From Hydrogenimonas sp. (GTDB taxonomy: Bacteria; Campylobacterota; Campylobacteria; Campylobacterales; Hydrogenimonadaceae): DNA of 23,343 nucleotides. The notes under the pieces are model-generated. The model was not told the DNA's origin. It saw only the letters and a list, made by a program, of their open reading frames with translations, and made no database searches. This document shows, piece after piece, positions 1 to 6,824 of the stretch. The stretch covers positions 1 through 23,343 of the forward strand of contig NZ_JAOZOZ010000001.1 of the NCBI RefSeq assembly GCF_029933015.1, given 5' to 3'. The position numbers were made by a program, and so were the translations under genes. Each line of letters begins with the position of its first letter. Position 1 is the first letter of the stretch.

Positions 1-139
1 CTATGTTGTGTTTCGTTTTTCTGTCGAAAATGAAAGGGTCTCCCCGCCCTCCCACGGCGATCGGCCTCTCTTCGAGGTTTGGATCGAGCAGACGTTCGCA
101 GGAGGCGAAGAAACAGTCGAGATCGAGATGGATGATCAC
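1..139 (-). CDS. Y-family (translesion) DNA polymerase, N-terminal fragment
   Basis: Partial gene running off the left edge. The minus strand reads 46 open codons from a GTG at 139, preceded by a perfect AGGAGG (145-150) with 5-nt spacing. The peptide begins M-I-I-H-L-D-L-D-C-F-F-A-S-C-E and continues with ERPIAVGG. This is the first conserved block of Y-family polymerases (DinB/UmuC/ImuB type): the DxD pair contributes the first catalytic aspartate, FF is the steric-gate region, and PIAVGG follows as in DinB. These enzymes copy past damaged bases. The gene is divergent from an S24/LexA-fold regulator, the usual partner of UmuC-type polymerases. DinB versus UmuC type cannot be decided from 46 residues. 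Family call firm, subtype open. Confidence 0.85.
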   Translation of the reverse strand, partial: MIIHLDLDCFFASCERLLDPNLEERPIAVGGRGDPFIFDRKTKHNI

Positions 140-173
140 GGTATCCTCCTTTGTGATTCGGTTTTTAGTAACT

Positions 174-179
174 ATTGTA
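174..179 (-). promoter_or_regulatory. Candidate -10 box (TACAAT) for the Y-family polymerase
   Basis: Minus-strand TACAAT lies 34 nt upstream of the GTG start at 139. No good -35 is spaced 17 bp away, as is common in Campylobacterota. The region upstream of the -10 runs into the inverted repeat at 195-215, so a protein bound there could block transcription. Weak but positionally sensible. Confidence 0.35.
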
Positions 180-194
180 GGCCGATATGGTATG

Positions 195-215
195 ATTGAT
201 ACAAAAAATATCAAT
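195..215. promoter_or_regulatory. Inverted repeat, candidate operator between divergent polymerase and S24 genes
   Basis: ATTGATA (195-201) and TATCAAT (209-215) form perfect 7-bp arms around an A-rich 7-bp centre. The repeat lies 16 bp before the preferred S24 start and upstream of the polymerase's candidate -10. Cleavable CI/LexA-type repressors usually bind such dyads in their own divergent promoter. Assigning this dyad to the S24 protein is inference; a single site without a second copy in the window is the main weakness. Confidence 0.4.
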
Positions 216-231
216 TTCTAAAGAAGTGAAC

Positions 232-891
232 ATGCTCTCTTTCGATGAAGTACTTGGCCGTCTCAAGGATATTTTGAGTGCCGAAGTGGGAAACCGCAGG
301 GTGCTGGACAAGGATATCGCCGAAGCGCTGGGAATCGCGCCCGCCTATTTCGCCGTACTGAAGAAGCGGGGATCGATTCCCCTCGCCCAGGTGGCCGATT
401 TCTGTGCCCGCCGGAAGATCAGCATCAACTGGCTTCTTTACGACCAGGCGCCCAGATCGCTGGAAGAGAGTACCGAGAAGGTCGCGACGATCCGCTATTT
501 CAGGCAGATCAACGCCTCCGCGGGCAGCGGTGCGATCAACTGGGAGGAGGGTTACGAGACGATCCGTATCGACGAAGCGCTGGTCCGGCTCCTGGGTGGA
601 CGGAAGTATCTCAAAAACATCGATGCTCTGGAGGTGCGCGGCGATTCGATGGAGCCGCTTCTGCACGACGGAGATCTGATCGCCGTCGATCGCAGCAGGC
701 AGCAGGTGCGCAGCGGAGGGATCTATGTACTTAGAATCGGTGAAGAGCTTTTCATCAAACAGGTCGAGCGTAAAAACGGGGAGGGATGGCTCTGCATCTC
801 TCTCAATCCGGCCTATCCGGCTATCCACGCCGAGGCGTCGGAGATGCACATCATAGGCGAAGCGGTCGCCATCATGCAGAGGGAGTCGTAA
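232..891 (+). CDS. XRE-type HTH / S24 (LexA-fold) self-cleaving repressor
   Basis: A 219-residue CI/LexA-like regulator: an N-terminal helix-turn-helix (about residues 1-65, opening MLSFDEVLGRL as in phage CI-type repressors) and a C-terminal S24 serine peptidase. The nucleophile is Ser139 in GDSMEP and the general base Lys176 in FIKQVE; their spacing of 37 equals that of E. coli LexA. An Ala97-Gly98 bond in ASAGSG is a plausible autocleavage site. I prefer ATG 232 over the in-frame ATG 196: it gives the normal family N-terminus and has an AAGAAG upstream, whereas starting at 196 would put the inverted repeat inside the gene. The family represses genes until RecA-stimulated cleavage. The divergent translesion polymerase makes a damage-response role likely, and the gene is probably autoregulated through the dyad at 195-215. 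It is followed 1 bp later by a c-di-GMP enzyme. Confidence 0.85.
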   Translation: MLSFDEVLGRLKDILSAEVGNRRVLDKDIAEALGIAPAYFAVLKKRGSIPLAQVADFCARRKISINWLLYDQAPRSLEESTEKVATIRYFRQINASAGSGAINWEEGYETIRIDEALVRLLGGRKYLKNIDALEVRGDSMEPLLHDGDLIAVDRSRQQVRSGGIYVLRIGEELFIKQVERKNGEGWLCISLNPAYPAIHAEASEMHIIGEAVAIMQRES

Positions 892-892
892 C

Positions 893-3454
893 ATGGATCG
901 ATACGAACCGCAGGTCCGCCGCGACCTGGTCGATATGGTCTACGACTCCATCCCCTTCAGCATCATCGTCAATATCATGGCGGGTCTCGTCGTACTGGTG
1001 GTCTACTGGCCGAAATCTGGAAAAAACGCGGTGATATGGTACGGAATGATCGTCGCGGCGATGCTCTATCGTCTCGGGATCTATCTCTACTACAAATCGC
1101 ACCAGGACGAGATGCCGGTGGTACGGGCGGAGGTGCTGCAGTGGATCGGGATGTTCGCCAGTGCCGTGATATGGGTGAGCGGTCTGTGGTATTTTCTCGG
1201 CAAACACGGGATCGCCTACGACTTTCTGATGGCCTTCGTCATGGGAGGGATGGCATCGGGATCCATCTCCACGCTCTCGTCCGAACGGATCACCGCCATC
1301 ACCTATGTGCTGATCACCCTGGGCGGAACGGCGCTGTGGCTTCTGATCAGCCCCCGGGCCATCGAAGTGATGATGGGAGTGATGGTGCTCATCTATCTCG
1401 CCTTTCTCGTCTCCAGCTCCAGCCGGATCCACAGGACGATCGTCGACGCACTGGTTCTAAGACGGGAGAACGAGCACTGGATCCGCGCTCTCAAAGCCCA
1501 CAGGGCCGAGATCGAGCTGATTTTCGACAACGTTCCGGTCGGGGTATTCTTCTACGACAAGGATTTCAACATCGTCAACGTCAACCAGCACTTCGTGCAG
1601 CTTTTCGGATCGAGCCGGGAGAAACTGATAGGGTTCAATCTCGAAAGGCTCAAGGACAGACGGATCATTCCGGCCATCCGGATGCCGATCGACTACAACG
1701 GCCTCGAGGACGGCTACTACGAGGGTGCCTACCATACGACCACCAGCGACATCGATGTCTATATCCGCATCAAAACGACGGCACTGAAGGACTCCAAAAA
1801 CCGTCTGGTCGGGGCGATCGGCATCGTCGAGGATATCTCCCAGGAGCTGGAGCACAAGCGGCAGATCGAGTCCTTCGCACAGTTTTACATCCAAAACCCC
1901 AATCCCGTCATGCAGCTCTCCTGCTACTCCCATGCCATTCTGATCGAAAACGACGCGGCGCGGCTGATCCATGTGGGTCTGGAGAAGAAGGAGCCCGAGA
2001 GATGGGAGGGCTTTTTGGAGAAGGTGTGCAGCGGAGAGCACAAAAGTATCGATCTTCGTTACGAGGAGACGGTCTATCAGTTCGATATCGTGGCGCTCGA
2101 CGAGGAGCGGGTCAACCTCTACGGCCGCAACGTCACGAAGGAGAGGATCGCCAGAGAGCGTGCGGACTATCTGGCCTACTACGACGAACTGACCGGCCTG
2201 CCGCGGCGGAAACTGCTTTTCGAGCATGTCAAGATCGCGATGCTGCGGGCCGAGCGCAACGGTACCACCAACGCCCTGCTCTTTCTGGATCTGGACAACT
2301 TCAAGCAGATCAACGATTCGATGGGACACGACGTGGGCGACTATCTGCTGCAGCAGCTCGCCAAACGCCTGACCAATCTGATGAGAACGGGGGATATCGT
2401 CGCGAGACTCGGAGGCGACGAGTTTGTGATCCTGCTCTCCGATATCGAGGGGGATGCCGAAGAGGCGGCGATGAAGAGCGAAATCGTCGCCAGAAAAATT
2501 CGTGAAGAGGTGGCGAGGCCCTTTGCGATCAAAGGGCGCAAACTCCACTTCAGCGTCAGTATCGGCATTACCCTCTTTACCTACGATCGGGACTTCTTCG
2601 ATCTGCTCAAAGAGGCGGACGTGGCGATGTACGAGGCCAAATCGGCCGGAAAGAACGGTGTCCGGCTCTTCGACAGCAAGCTCGAGAAGAGTACGGTGCG
2701 CAAAACGGAGCTGATGCAGGATCTGCACAACGCCATCGAAAGAAACCAGTTGACACTTCTGTATCAGCCGCAGATCGAGATATCCACGGGAAAATGTGTC
2801 GGTGCCGAAGCGCTTTTGCGATGGGAGCACCCCAAACGGGGGCTTGTCTCGCCGGGGATCTTCATCCCCCTGGCGGAGGAGAGCGGGCTGATCCACGAAC
2901 TGGGCCAGTGGGTGTTGCGGCGTGTGGCACAGGAGAGCGCACAACTTCCCCTGGACTATATCGCCGTCAATGTCAGTATCAAAGAGTTCGTCCGGAGCGA
3001 CTTCATCGAAATGGTCAAGACCATGGCGAAAAAGGGGGAGATCGATCCTTCACGCATCGAACTGGAAATGACCGAGTCTGTCTTCATCGAAAACTTCAAG
3101 GAGACCAACGATAAACTCCAGGAACTCCGCAGAATGGGTTTCAGGTTCAGTATCGACGATTTCGGGACCGGCTATTCGTCACTGGCCTATCTGAAGAATC
3201 TCTCCATCAAGACCCTGAAGATCGACCGGGGATTCGTCGAGGATATCGGCATCAATCCCAACGACGAGGTACTGACCCGCACCATCATCGATATCGCGGC
3301 CCATTTCGGTATGAAAACGGTGGCCGAAGGTGTCGAAAACGAGACCCAGCTGGCCTTTTTGAAGAAGTTCGGATGCGATCTGGCCCAAGGGTACTACTTC
3401 AGCAAACCGATGTCGATCGATTCGTTCATGAAGTGGCTGGGCGAAAGGGTATAG
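893..3454 (+). CDS. Membrane PAS-GGDEF-EAL bifunctional c-di-GMP enzyme
   Basis: 853 residues. About six hydrophobic helices occupy residues 20-175, followed by a PAS domain (about 205-320), a PAS-like region (about 325-410), GGDEF (about 424-585) and EAL (about 605-850). The cyclase signature GGDEF is intact at 507-511 and preceded by an inhibitory-site RxxD (RTGD, five residues upstream). The EAL motif is intact at 639-641, with DDFGTGYSS, KIDRGF and AEGVE downstream, so both synthesis and hydrolysis of c-di-GMP look possible. It would sit in the inner membrane and sense an unknown signal through the membrane/PAS part. The start overlaps nothing: the S24 stop ends 1 bp earlier and an AGGGAG lies 7 nt upstream of the ATG, so the two genes are probably one operon. 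Which activity dominates cannot be told from sequence. Confidence 0.93.
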   Translation: MDRYEPQVRRDLVDMVYDSIPFSIIVNIMAGLVVLVVYWPKSGKNAVIWYGMIVAAMLYRLGIYLYYKSHQDEMPVVRAEVLQWIGMFASAVIWVSGLWYFLGKHGIAYDFLMAFVMGGMASGSISTLSSERITAITYVLITLGGTALWLLISPRAIEVMMGVMVLIYLAFLVSSSSRIHRTIVDALVLRRENEHWIRALKAHRAEIELIFDNVPVGVFFYDKDFNIVNVNQHFVQLFGSSREKLIGFNLERLKDRRIIPAIRMPIDYNGLEDGYYEGAYHTTTSDIDVYIRIKTTALKDSKNRLVGAIGIVEDISQELEHKRQIESFAQFYIQNPNPVMQLSCYSHAILIENDAARLIHVGLEKKEPERWEGFLEKVCSGEHKSIDLRYEETVYQFDIVALDEERVNLYGRNVTKERIARERADYLAYYDELTGLPRRKLLFEHVKIAMLRAERNGTTNALLFLDLDNFKQINDSMGHDVGDYLLQQLAKRLTNLMRTGDIVARLGGDEFVILLSDIEGDAEEAAMKSEIVARKIREEVARPFAIKGRKLHFSVSIGITLFTYDRDFFDLLKEADVAMYEAKSAGKNGVRLFDSKLEKSTVRKTELMQDLHNAIERNQLTLLYQPQIEISTGKCVGAEALLRWEHPKRGLVSPGIFIPLAEESGLIHELGQWVLRRVAQESAQLPLDYIAVNVSIKEFVRSDFIEMVKTMAKKGEIDPSRIELEMTESVFIENFKETNDKLQELRRMGFRFSIDDFGTGYSSLAYLKNLSIKTLKIDRGFVEDIGINPNDEVLTRTIIDIAAHFGMKTVAEGVENETQLAFLKKFGCDLAQGYYFSKPMSIDSFMKWLGERV

Positions 3455-3501
3455 GGGCTGAAACCTCTTTGGAAAGGCACGAAGGTTTCCGAAAGCGTTT
3501 C

Positions 3502-3606
3502 CTATCTCCTTCGCAGTTTCGTCAGGGAGAGAAAAATACCGGAGAGCACGATATAGGAAGCGAGCGTAACGGCGGCGCCTTCAAATGTCATATATATCCA
3601 TTCCAC
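3502..3606 (-). CDS. Candidate 34-residue single-pass membrane peptide
   Basis: Minus-strand reading frame with a GTG start at 3606 and a GGAGAG Shine-Dalgarno 6 nt upstream. The product begins (M)EWIYMTFEGAAV, continues as an uninterrupted hydrophobic segment (about residues 10-27) and ends in the basic tail KLRRR, a classic topology for a small inner-membrane peptide. The frame stays open upstream to further ATGs, but those lack a ribosome binding site. It fills the otherwise empty 249-bp gap between the GGDEF-EAL gene and the aldo/keto reductase, opposite to both. No family recognised; whether it is expressed is unknown. Confidence 0.4.
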   Translation of the reverse strand: MEWIYMTFEGAAVTLASYIVLSGIFLSLTKLRRR

Positions 3607-3703
3607 GTGATCTCTCCGGTTGGTTTGTAAAGATGGCATGGTACGCTTTTCGTTTGAACCGAAAATCAACGGAACATTAACAGATTTAAATAGGATAAAA
3701 ATC

Positions 3704-4723
3704 ATGAGATACCGATACATCGGCCGGAGCGGTCTGAGGGTTTCACCCATTTGCATGGGGACGATGACCTTCGGATCGTTTTGCGACAAAAACACCTCCT
3801 TCGCGATCATGGATCGGGCCTACGAAAGAGGGATCAATTTCTACGATACCGCCGAACTCTATCCGGTTCCGCCCAGGAAGTCGTGGGCCGGTGTGACGGA
3901 GGAGATCGTCGGGGAGTGGCTGGCGACGAAACCGAGAGATTCGGTCATATTGGCGACGAAAGTGGCCGGTGCGGCCAGCGGCTGGTTCGTGCCGCCGATA
4001 CGCCACGGACTGACGGCCATCGACCGTTTTCATATCGAGCGGGCGGTGGAAGGGAGTCTCAAGCGCCTGAAAACCGACTATATCGATCTTTATCAGATGC
4101 ACTGGCCCGACACGGTCGTGCCGATCGAAGAGAGCCTGGAAGCGTTCGACAGACTTGTGCAAAGCGGCAAAGTCCGATACATCGGCACCTCCAACGACAC
4201 CGCCTACGGCCTGACGAAAGCCAACGAGGCGAGCCGCTATATGGGATTGGCGCGGTTCGAATCGATCCAGAACAACTTTTCGCTCCTCAACCGCCGTTTC
4301 ATGGACGAACTGGCCACGGTCTGCCGGCAGGAAAAGATCTCGCTGCTTCCCTACGCCCCGCTGGCGGGCGGGGTGCTGACGGGGAAATACAACGGGGATT
4401 TTTTCCCGCCCGATGCCCGCTTCACGAAATACCTGCGCGACAAAAATCCCCGCGTCCGCGACCAGGCACGGAGATATCTCAACGACAAAACCCTGGAAGC
4501 GACGGCACTCTATATGGAGATCGCCGAACTGGCCGGTATGAGCGTGACGACACTGGCAATCGCCTGGAGCATCCGACACGACTTCGTCGCTTCCTCGATC
4601 ATCGGTGCGACATCGGTGAAACAGCTCGACGAGACACTGGCTGCCCTCGATGTCACACTCGACGACGAGATCATCAGAGCCTGCGACGGTGTACATGAAG
4701 CGATTATGTATCCGATGGGGTAG
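3704..4723 (+). CDS. Aldo/keto reductase, Tas-like
   Basis: 339 residues, a NAD(P)H-dependent oxidoreductase with the AKR TIM-barrel. The catalytic tetrad is visible as Asp48 and Tyr53 (FYDTAELYP), Lys86 (LATKVAG) and His133 (QMHWPD). The stretch after the tyrosine (PVPP...TEEIVGEWL) resembles E. coli Tas and its relatives rather than the YajO or xylose-reductase types. Substrate not predictable. ATG 3704 is chosen because MRYRYIGRSGLRVSPI is the normal AKR beginning and AGGA lies 8 nt upstream; the frame is open 28 codons further up without a ribosome binding site. Its 3' end overlaps the next gene by 29 nt. Preceding gap has AT-rich sequence but no convincing -35/-10 pair. Confidence 0.9.
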   Translation: MRYRYIGRSGLRVSPICMGTMTFGSFCDKNTSFAIMDRAYERGINFYDTAELYPVPPRKSWAGVTEEIVGEWLATKPRDSVILATKVAGAASGWFVPPIRHGLTAIDRFHIERAVEGSLKRLKTDYIDLYQMHWPDTVVPIEESLEAFDRLVQSGKVRYIGTSNDTAYGLTKANEASRYMGLARFESIQNNFSLLNRRFMDELATVCRQEKISLLPYAPLAGGVLTGKYNGDFFPPDARFTKYLRDKNPRVRDQARRYLNDKTLEATALYMEIAELAGMSVTTLAIAWSIRHDFVASSIIGATSVKQLDETLAALDVTLDDEIIRACDGVHEAIMYPMG

Positions 4724-5198
4724 ACCGCCCCGCTTCGTCTGCGACGTCCATCTGGCCAAAGTCGCCAAATATCTGCGTCTGTTGGGATTCGATACGGTCT
4801 ACCGCAACGATATCACCGACGACGAGCTGCTGGGGATGTGCCGGTTCGGGCGTATCGGGATCACCTGCGACAGGCGGCTGCAGGAGAGGCTTCCGGGCTC
4901 GATCGTCGTGCTCTCTTGCGAGGATGCGGGCAGACAGGTGCGGCGTCTGAGCGCGATGTTTCATCTGGCGCGCTACGCCCACCCGTTTCACCGTTCTCTT
5001 TGCTGCAACCGCCCCATGGTTCCCTGCGACAAACGGCGCTGTCTTTCGAAGATACCGAAAGAGACCTACCGATGGCTCGACGGGTTCTGGCGGTGTCCGA
5101 AATGCCAAAAGGTCTACTGGCATGGAACGCATGCACCGCGCATGCGCAAAAAAATTATCGATTTGCTTGGTGTATCAGAAAAAGTGCATGGAAATTAG
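4695..5198 (+). CDS. Mut7-C RNase-domain protein
   Basis: 167 residues. The N-terminal part FVCDVHLAKVAKYLRLLGFDT is the hallmark of the Mut7-C (PIN-fold-like) domain, with conserved acidic residues in CDVH, ITDDEL and TCDRRL. The C-terminal part carries zinc-ribbon-like cysteines (LCCN... then CPKC) and the closing YWHGTHAPRM typical of the family. Members are presumed RNA nucleases; the substrate is unknown in bacteria. ATG 4695 lies inside the end of the aldo/keto reductase gene (29-nt overlap) with no strong ribosome site, so translation may depend on the upstream gene. No later in-frame start precedes the conserved domain. Domain call confident, function tentative. Confidence 0.83.
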   Translation: MKRLCIRWGRPPRFVCDVHLAKVAKYLRLLGFDTVYRNDITDDELLGMCRFGRIGITCDRRLQERLPGSIVVLSCEDAGRQVRRLSAMFHLARYAHPFHRSLCCNRPMVPCDKRRCLSKIPKETYRWLDGFWRCPKCQKVYWHGTHAPRMRKKIIDLLGVSEKVHGN

Positions 5199-5228
5199 GA
5201 GGTGGTAATGAGGAAGAAAACGTGGTGA
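5197..5228 (+). other. Strong Shine-Dalgarno with a six-codon reading frame running into the tRNA
   Basis: AGGAGG (5197-5202), overlapping the stop of the Mut7-C gene, is followed 5 nt later by ATG (5208). Six codons (MRKKTW) then end at a TGA inside the antisense of the tRNA-Glu 3' end. Either a remnant of a gene cut off at this point, a tiny leader, or chance. No product is claimed. Confidence 0.2.
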
Positions 5229-5298
5229 CCCCTAGGGGACTCGAACCCCTGTGACAAGGATGAAAACCTTGCATCCTGGACCGCTAGATGAAGGGGCC
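5223..5298 (-). tRNA. tRNA-Glu (anticodon TTC), CCA encoded
   Basis: The minus strand folds as a complete cloverleaf of 76 nt including an encoded CCA. The acceptor stem GGCCCCT pairs with AGGGGTC (one G-U), the D-arm contains CTAGCGGTCCAGG, the anticodon stem CAAGG/CCTTG encloses TTTTCAT, and the T-loop is TTCGAGT. Anticodon positions 34-36 read TTC, decoding GAA/GAG. It is a lone tRNA between the Mut7-C gene and a divergent lipoprotein gene, with a TATAAT box 20 nt upstream. Confidence 0.97.
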
Positions 5299-5318
5299 AT
5301 CAACGGTTTGTGGGTGAA

Positions 5319-5324
5319 ATTATA
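5319..5324 (-). promoter_or_regulatory. -10 box (TATAAT) of tRNA-Glu
   Basis: A perfect minus-strand TATAAT ends 20 nt before the first tRNA base. Upstream sequence is strongly AT-rich and lacks a clear TTGACA, as usual for sigma-70 promoters of Campylobacterota. Confidence 0.6.
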
Positions 5325-5344
5325 GTGAATTTATCTTAAATTAT

Positions 5345-5350
5345 TATAAA
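5345..5350 (+). promoter_or_regulatory. Candidate -10 box (TATAAA) of the lipoprotein gene
   Basis: TATAAA in an AT-rich tract 23 nt upstream of the TTG start at 5374, back-to-back with the tRNA promoter. Confidence 0.4.
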
Positions 5351-5373
5351 ATTATGAGCGTCAAGGAGAAAAA

Positions 5374-5862
5374 TTGAAAATTTCCGTAAGAACCTTTGTT
5401 TCGCTAGTGTTTCTGACGCTTTTGATGGGAGGGTGCGCCTCCAAAATCTACGAGAAGCCCGAACCGGCTCTCATCGTTTTCAAGACACCCACGCTCAGGT
5501 ATGCCGATCAGGGGTTCGTCTACCGCGGAAAGGATCGCATCAAGCTCCAGATCTATGTCTCGGGCAAAGCGGCATTCGAAATGACGGTCGGCAAAAGGGT
5601 CTGTGTCGGCAACGCCTGTATGGGAGAACAGGAGTTTTATAGAAAATACCTGCATGCGGAGTATCCCAGAGGCACGCTGGCGGCGATCTTTTCCAAAAAG
5701 CCGATCTTCGGCGGCGAAGGGCTCGAAGAGGAGGCGGGGCGTTTCGTACAGCGCATCGAAGAGACGGGACGATTCGATATAATCTACGTTTTCGATTCGC
5801 GGTCGGCGAAATTCAGGGACCGTTTGAATCGTATACTTATAAAGATTACGGAGATACCATAA
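5374..5862 (+). CDS. Predicted lipoprotein of unknown function
   Basis: 162 residues, TTG start with AAGGAG 5 nt upstream. A type II signal peptide is clear: basic N-terminus, hydrophobic core, and lipobox LMGGC with the lipidated Cys21. The mature part has no domain I can name; it contains a CVGNAC cysteine pair (possible disulphide in the periplasm) and ends in a helical, mixed-charge region with a FDIIYVFDSR segment. The gene is divergent from tRNA-Glu and is followed after 2 bp by a short reading frame and then nfo, so the three probably share a transcript. It resembles the small conserved lipoproteins found across Campylobacterota, but I cannot assign a family. Confidence 0.8.
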   Translation: MKISVRTFVSLVFLTLLMGGCASKIYEKPEPALIVFKTPTLRYADQGFVYRGKDRIKLQIYVSGKAAFEMTVGKRVCVGNACMGEQEFYRKYLHAEYPRGTLAAIFSKKPIFGGEGLEEEAGRFVQRIEETGRFDIIYVFDSRSAKFRDRLNRILIKITEIP

Positions 5863-5864
5863 AA

Positions 5865-5978
5865 ATGTCACAGAACAGAAAATATGTCGGCGCCCATGAT
5901 ATACCGCGTCGGGGTGCTGAACGCACGCCGAAAGCGGGTAAAGTGAAATCGGTGAAAACCATGGGAGGTGACATATGA
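5865..5978 (+). CDS. Candidate 37-residue basic peptide preceding nfo
   Basis: ATG 5865 opens a 37-codon frame 2 bp after the lipoprotein stop. Its TGA overlaps the nfo ATG (ATGA). The product is rich in Lys/Arg and contains RKYVGAHDIPRR; its KYVGAH copies the first residues of endonuclease IV, from a 19-bp direct repeat. The last codons hold the GGAGGTGA ribosome site of nfo. It could be a real coupled leader peptide, or a decayed partial duplication of the nfo start. No good ribosome site precedes ATG 5865. Confidence 0.35.
   Translation: MSQNRKYVGAHDIPRRGAERTPKAGKVKSVKTMGGDI
5880..5898 (+). repeat. 19-bp direct repeat, copy 1
   Basis: Identical to 5978-5996, 98 bp downstream. This copy lies in the short frame between the lipoprotein and nfo. 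Both copies are read in the same frame relative to their ATG and encode KYVGAH. Confidence 0.85.
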
Positions 5979-6820
5979 AATATGTCGGCGCCCATGTTTC
6001 AGCTTCCGGCGGCGTGTTCAACGCCCCGCTCAACGCCAAGGCGATCGGTGCCAGGGCTTTCGCACTCTTTACGAAGAACCAGCGCCAGTGGAAAGCCAAG
6101 CCTCTCGATGAGGAGACGATCGAAAAATTCAAGACCAATCTGAAAGCCAGCGGGATCGATCCGAAACACGTCCTGCCCCACGACAGCTATCTGATCAACC
6201 TGGGGCATCCCGAAGAGGAGAAGAGACAAAAGAGTCTGGATGCCTTCATCGACGAGGTGAAGCGGTGCGAACAGTTGGGGCTGGACAAGCTCAACTTCCA
6301 CCCCGGAAGCCACCTCAAGAAACTGAGCGAAGAGGCGTGTCTGGACAGAATCGCCGAGGCGATGAACATCACACTGAACGAGACCGAAGGGGTGACGCTG
6401 GTCATCGAGAATACGGCGGGACAGGGGAGCAACCTGGGATACAGGTTCGAGCATCTGGCCTATCTGATCGACAAGACCGAAGACAAGAGCCGTGTCGGTG
6501 TCTGTCTGGACACCTGTCACACTTTCACGGCCGGCTACGATCTGCGGACCGAGGAAGCCTATGAAGAGACGATGAAGAGGTTCGACGAGATCGTTGGATT
6601 CGAGTATCTGCGGGGTATGCATATCAACGACTCCAAACCGCCCCTGGGAAGCCGTGTCGACCGTCACCACTCCCTCGGTTGCGGCGAACTGGGATGGGAT
6701 ACGTTCCGCTTCATCATGAACGATCCGAGGATGGACGACATTCCGCTGGTACTGGAGACGATCGACGATTCGATCTGGGCGCAGGAGATCCGCGCCCTTT
6801 ACGATCTGATGGAGAGTTGA
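5975..6820 (+). CDS. nfo: Endonuclease IV (deoxyribonuclease IV, AP endonuclease)
   Basis: 281 residues, normal length for the family. It cleaves DNA 5' to abasic sites in base excision repair, using three zinc ions in a TIM barrel. Family blocks are all present: the start MKYVGAHVSASGG, LPHDSYLINLG, NFHPGSH, VIENTAGQGS, CLDTCHTFTAGYD, HINDSK followed by RVDRHHSLG, and LVLET near the end. These supply the usual His/Glu/Asp metal ligands. GGAGGTGA lies directly upstream of ATG 5975. The gene shares its start with the stop of a 37-codon frame and ends 4 bp from the convergent lipase gene, with no room for a conventional terminator. Confidence 0.97.
   Translation: MKYVGAHVSASGGVFNAPLNAKAIGARAFALFTKNQRQWKAKPLDEETIEKFKTNLKASGIDPKHVLPHDSYLINLGHPEEEKRQKSLDAFIDEVKRCEQLGLDKLNFHPGSHLKKLSEEACLDRIAEAMNITLNETEGVTLVIENTAGQGSNLGYRFEHLAYLIDKTEDKSRVGVCLDTCHTFTAGYDLRTEEAYEETMKRFDEIVGFEYLRGMHINDSKPPLGSRVDRHHSLGCGELGWDTFRFIMNDPRMDDIPLVLETIDDSIWAQEIRALYDLMES
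5978..5996 (+). repeat. 19-bp direct repeat, copy 2 (start of nfo)
   Basis: Second copy of the repeat at 5880-5898; codes for residues 2-7 of endonuclease IV. The matching block is exact and ends just after the codon for His7. Confidence 0.85.
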
Positions 6821-6824
6821 ACCG

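Noticed and set aside
1457..2944. 495-codon open frame on the minus strand opposite the GGDEF-EAL gene
   Set aside because: It lies entirely antisense to a gene with recognisable domains throughout, has no family features and reflects GC-rich codon usage.
3460..3489. GAAACCT...AGGTTTC inverted repeat after the first GGDEF-EAL gene, possible terminator
   Set aside because: The loop is 16 nt and no T-run follows; not convincing as an intrinsic terminator.
5226..5298. tRNA-Glu as an integration site of a genomic island
   Set aside because: No second copy of its 3' end, no integrase and no change in gene style were found on either side.
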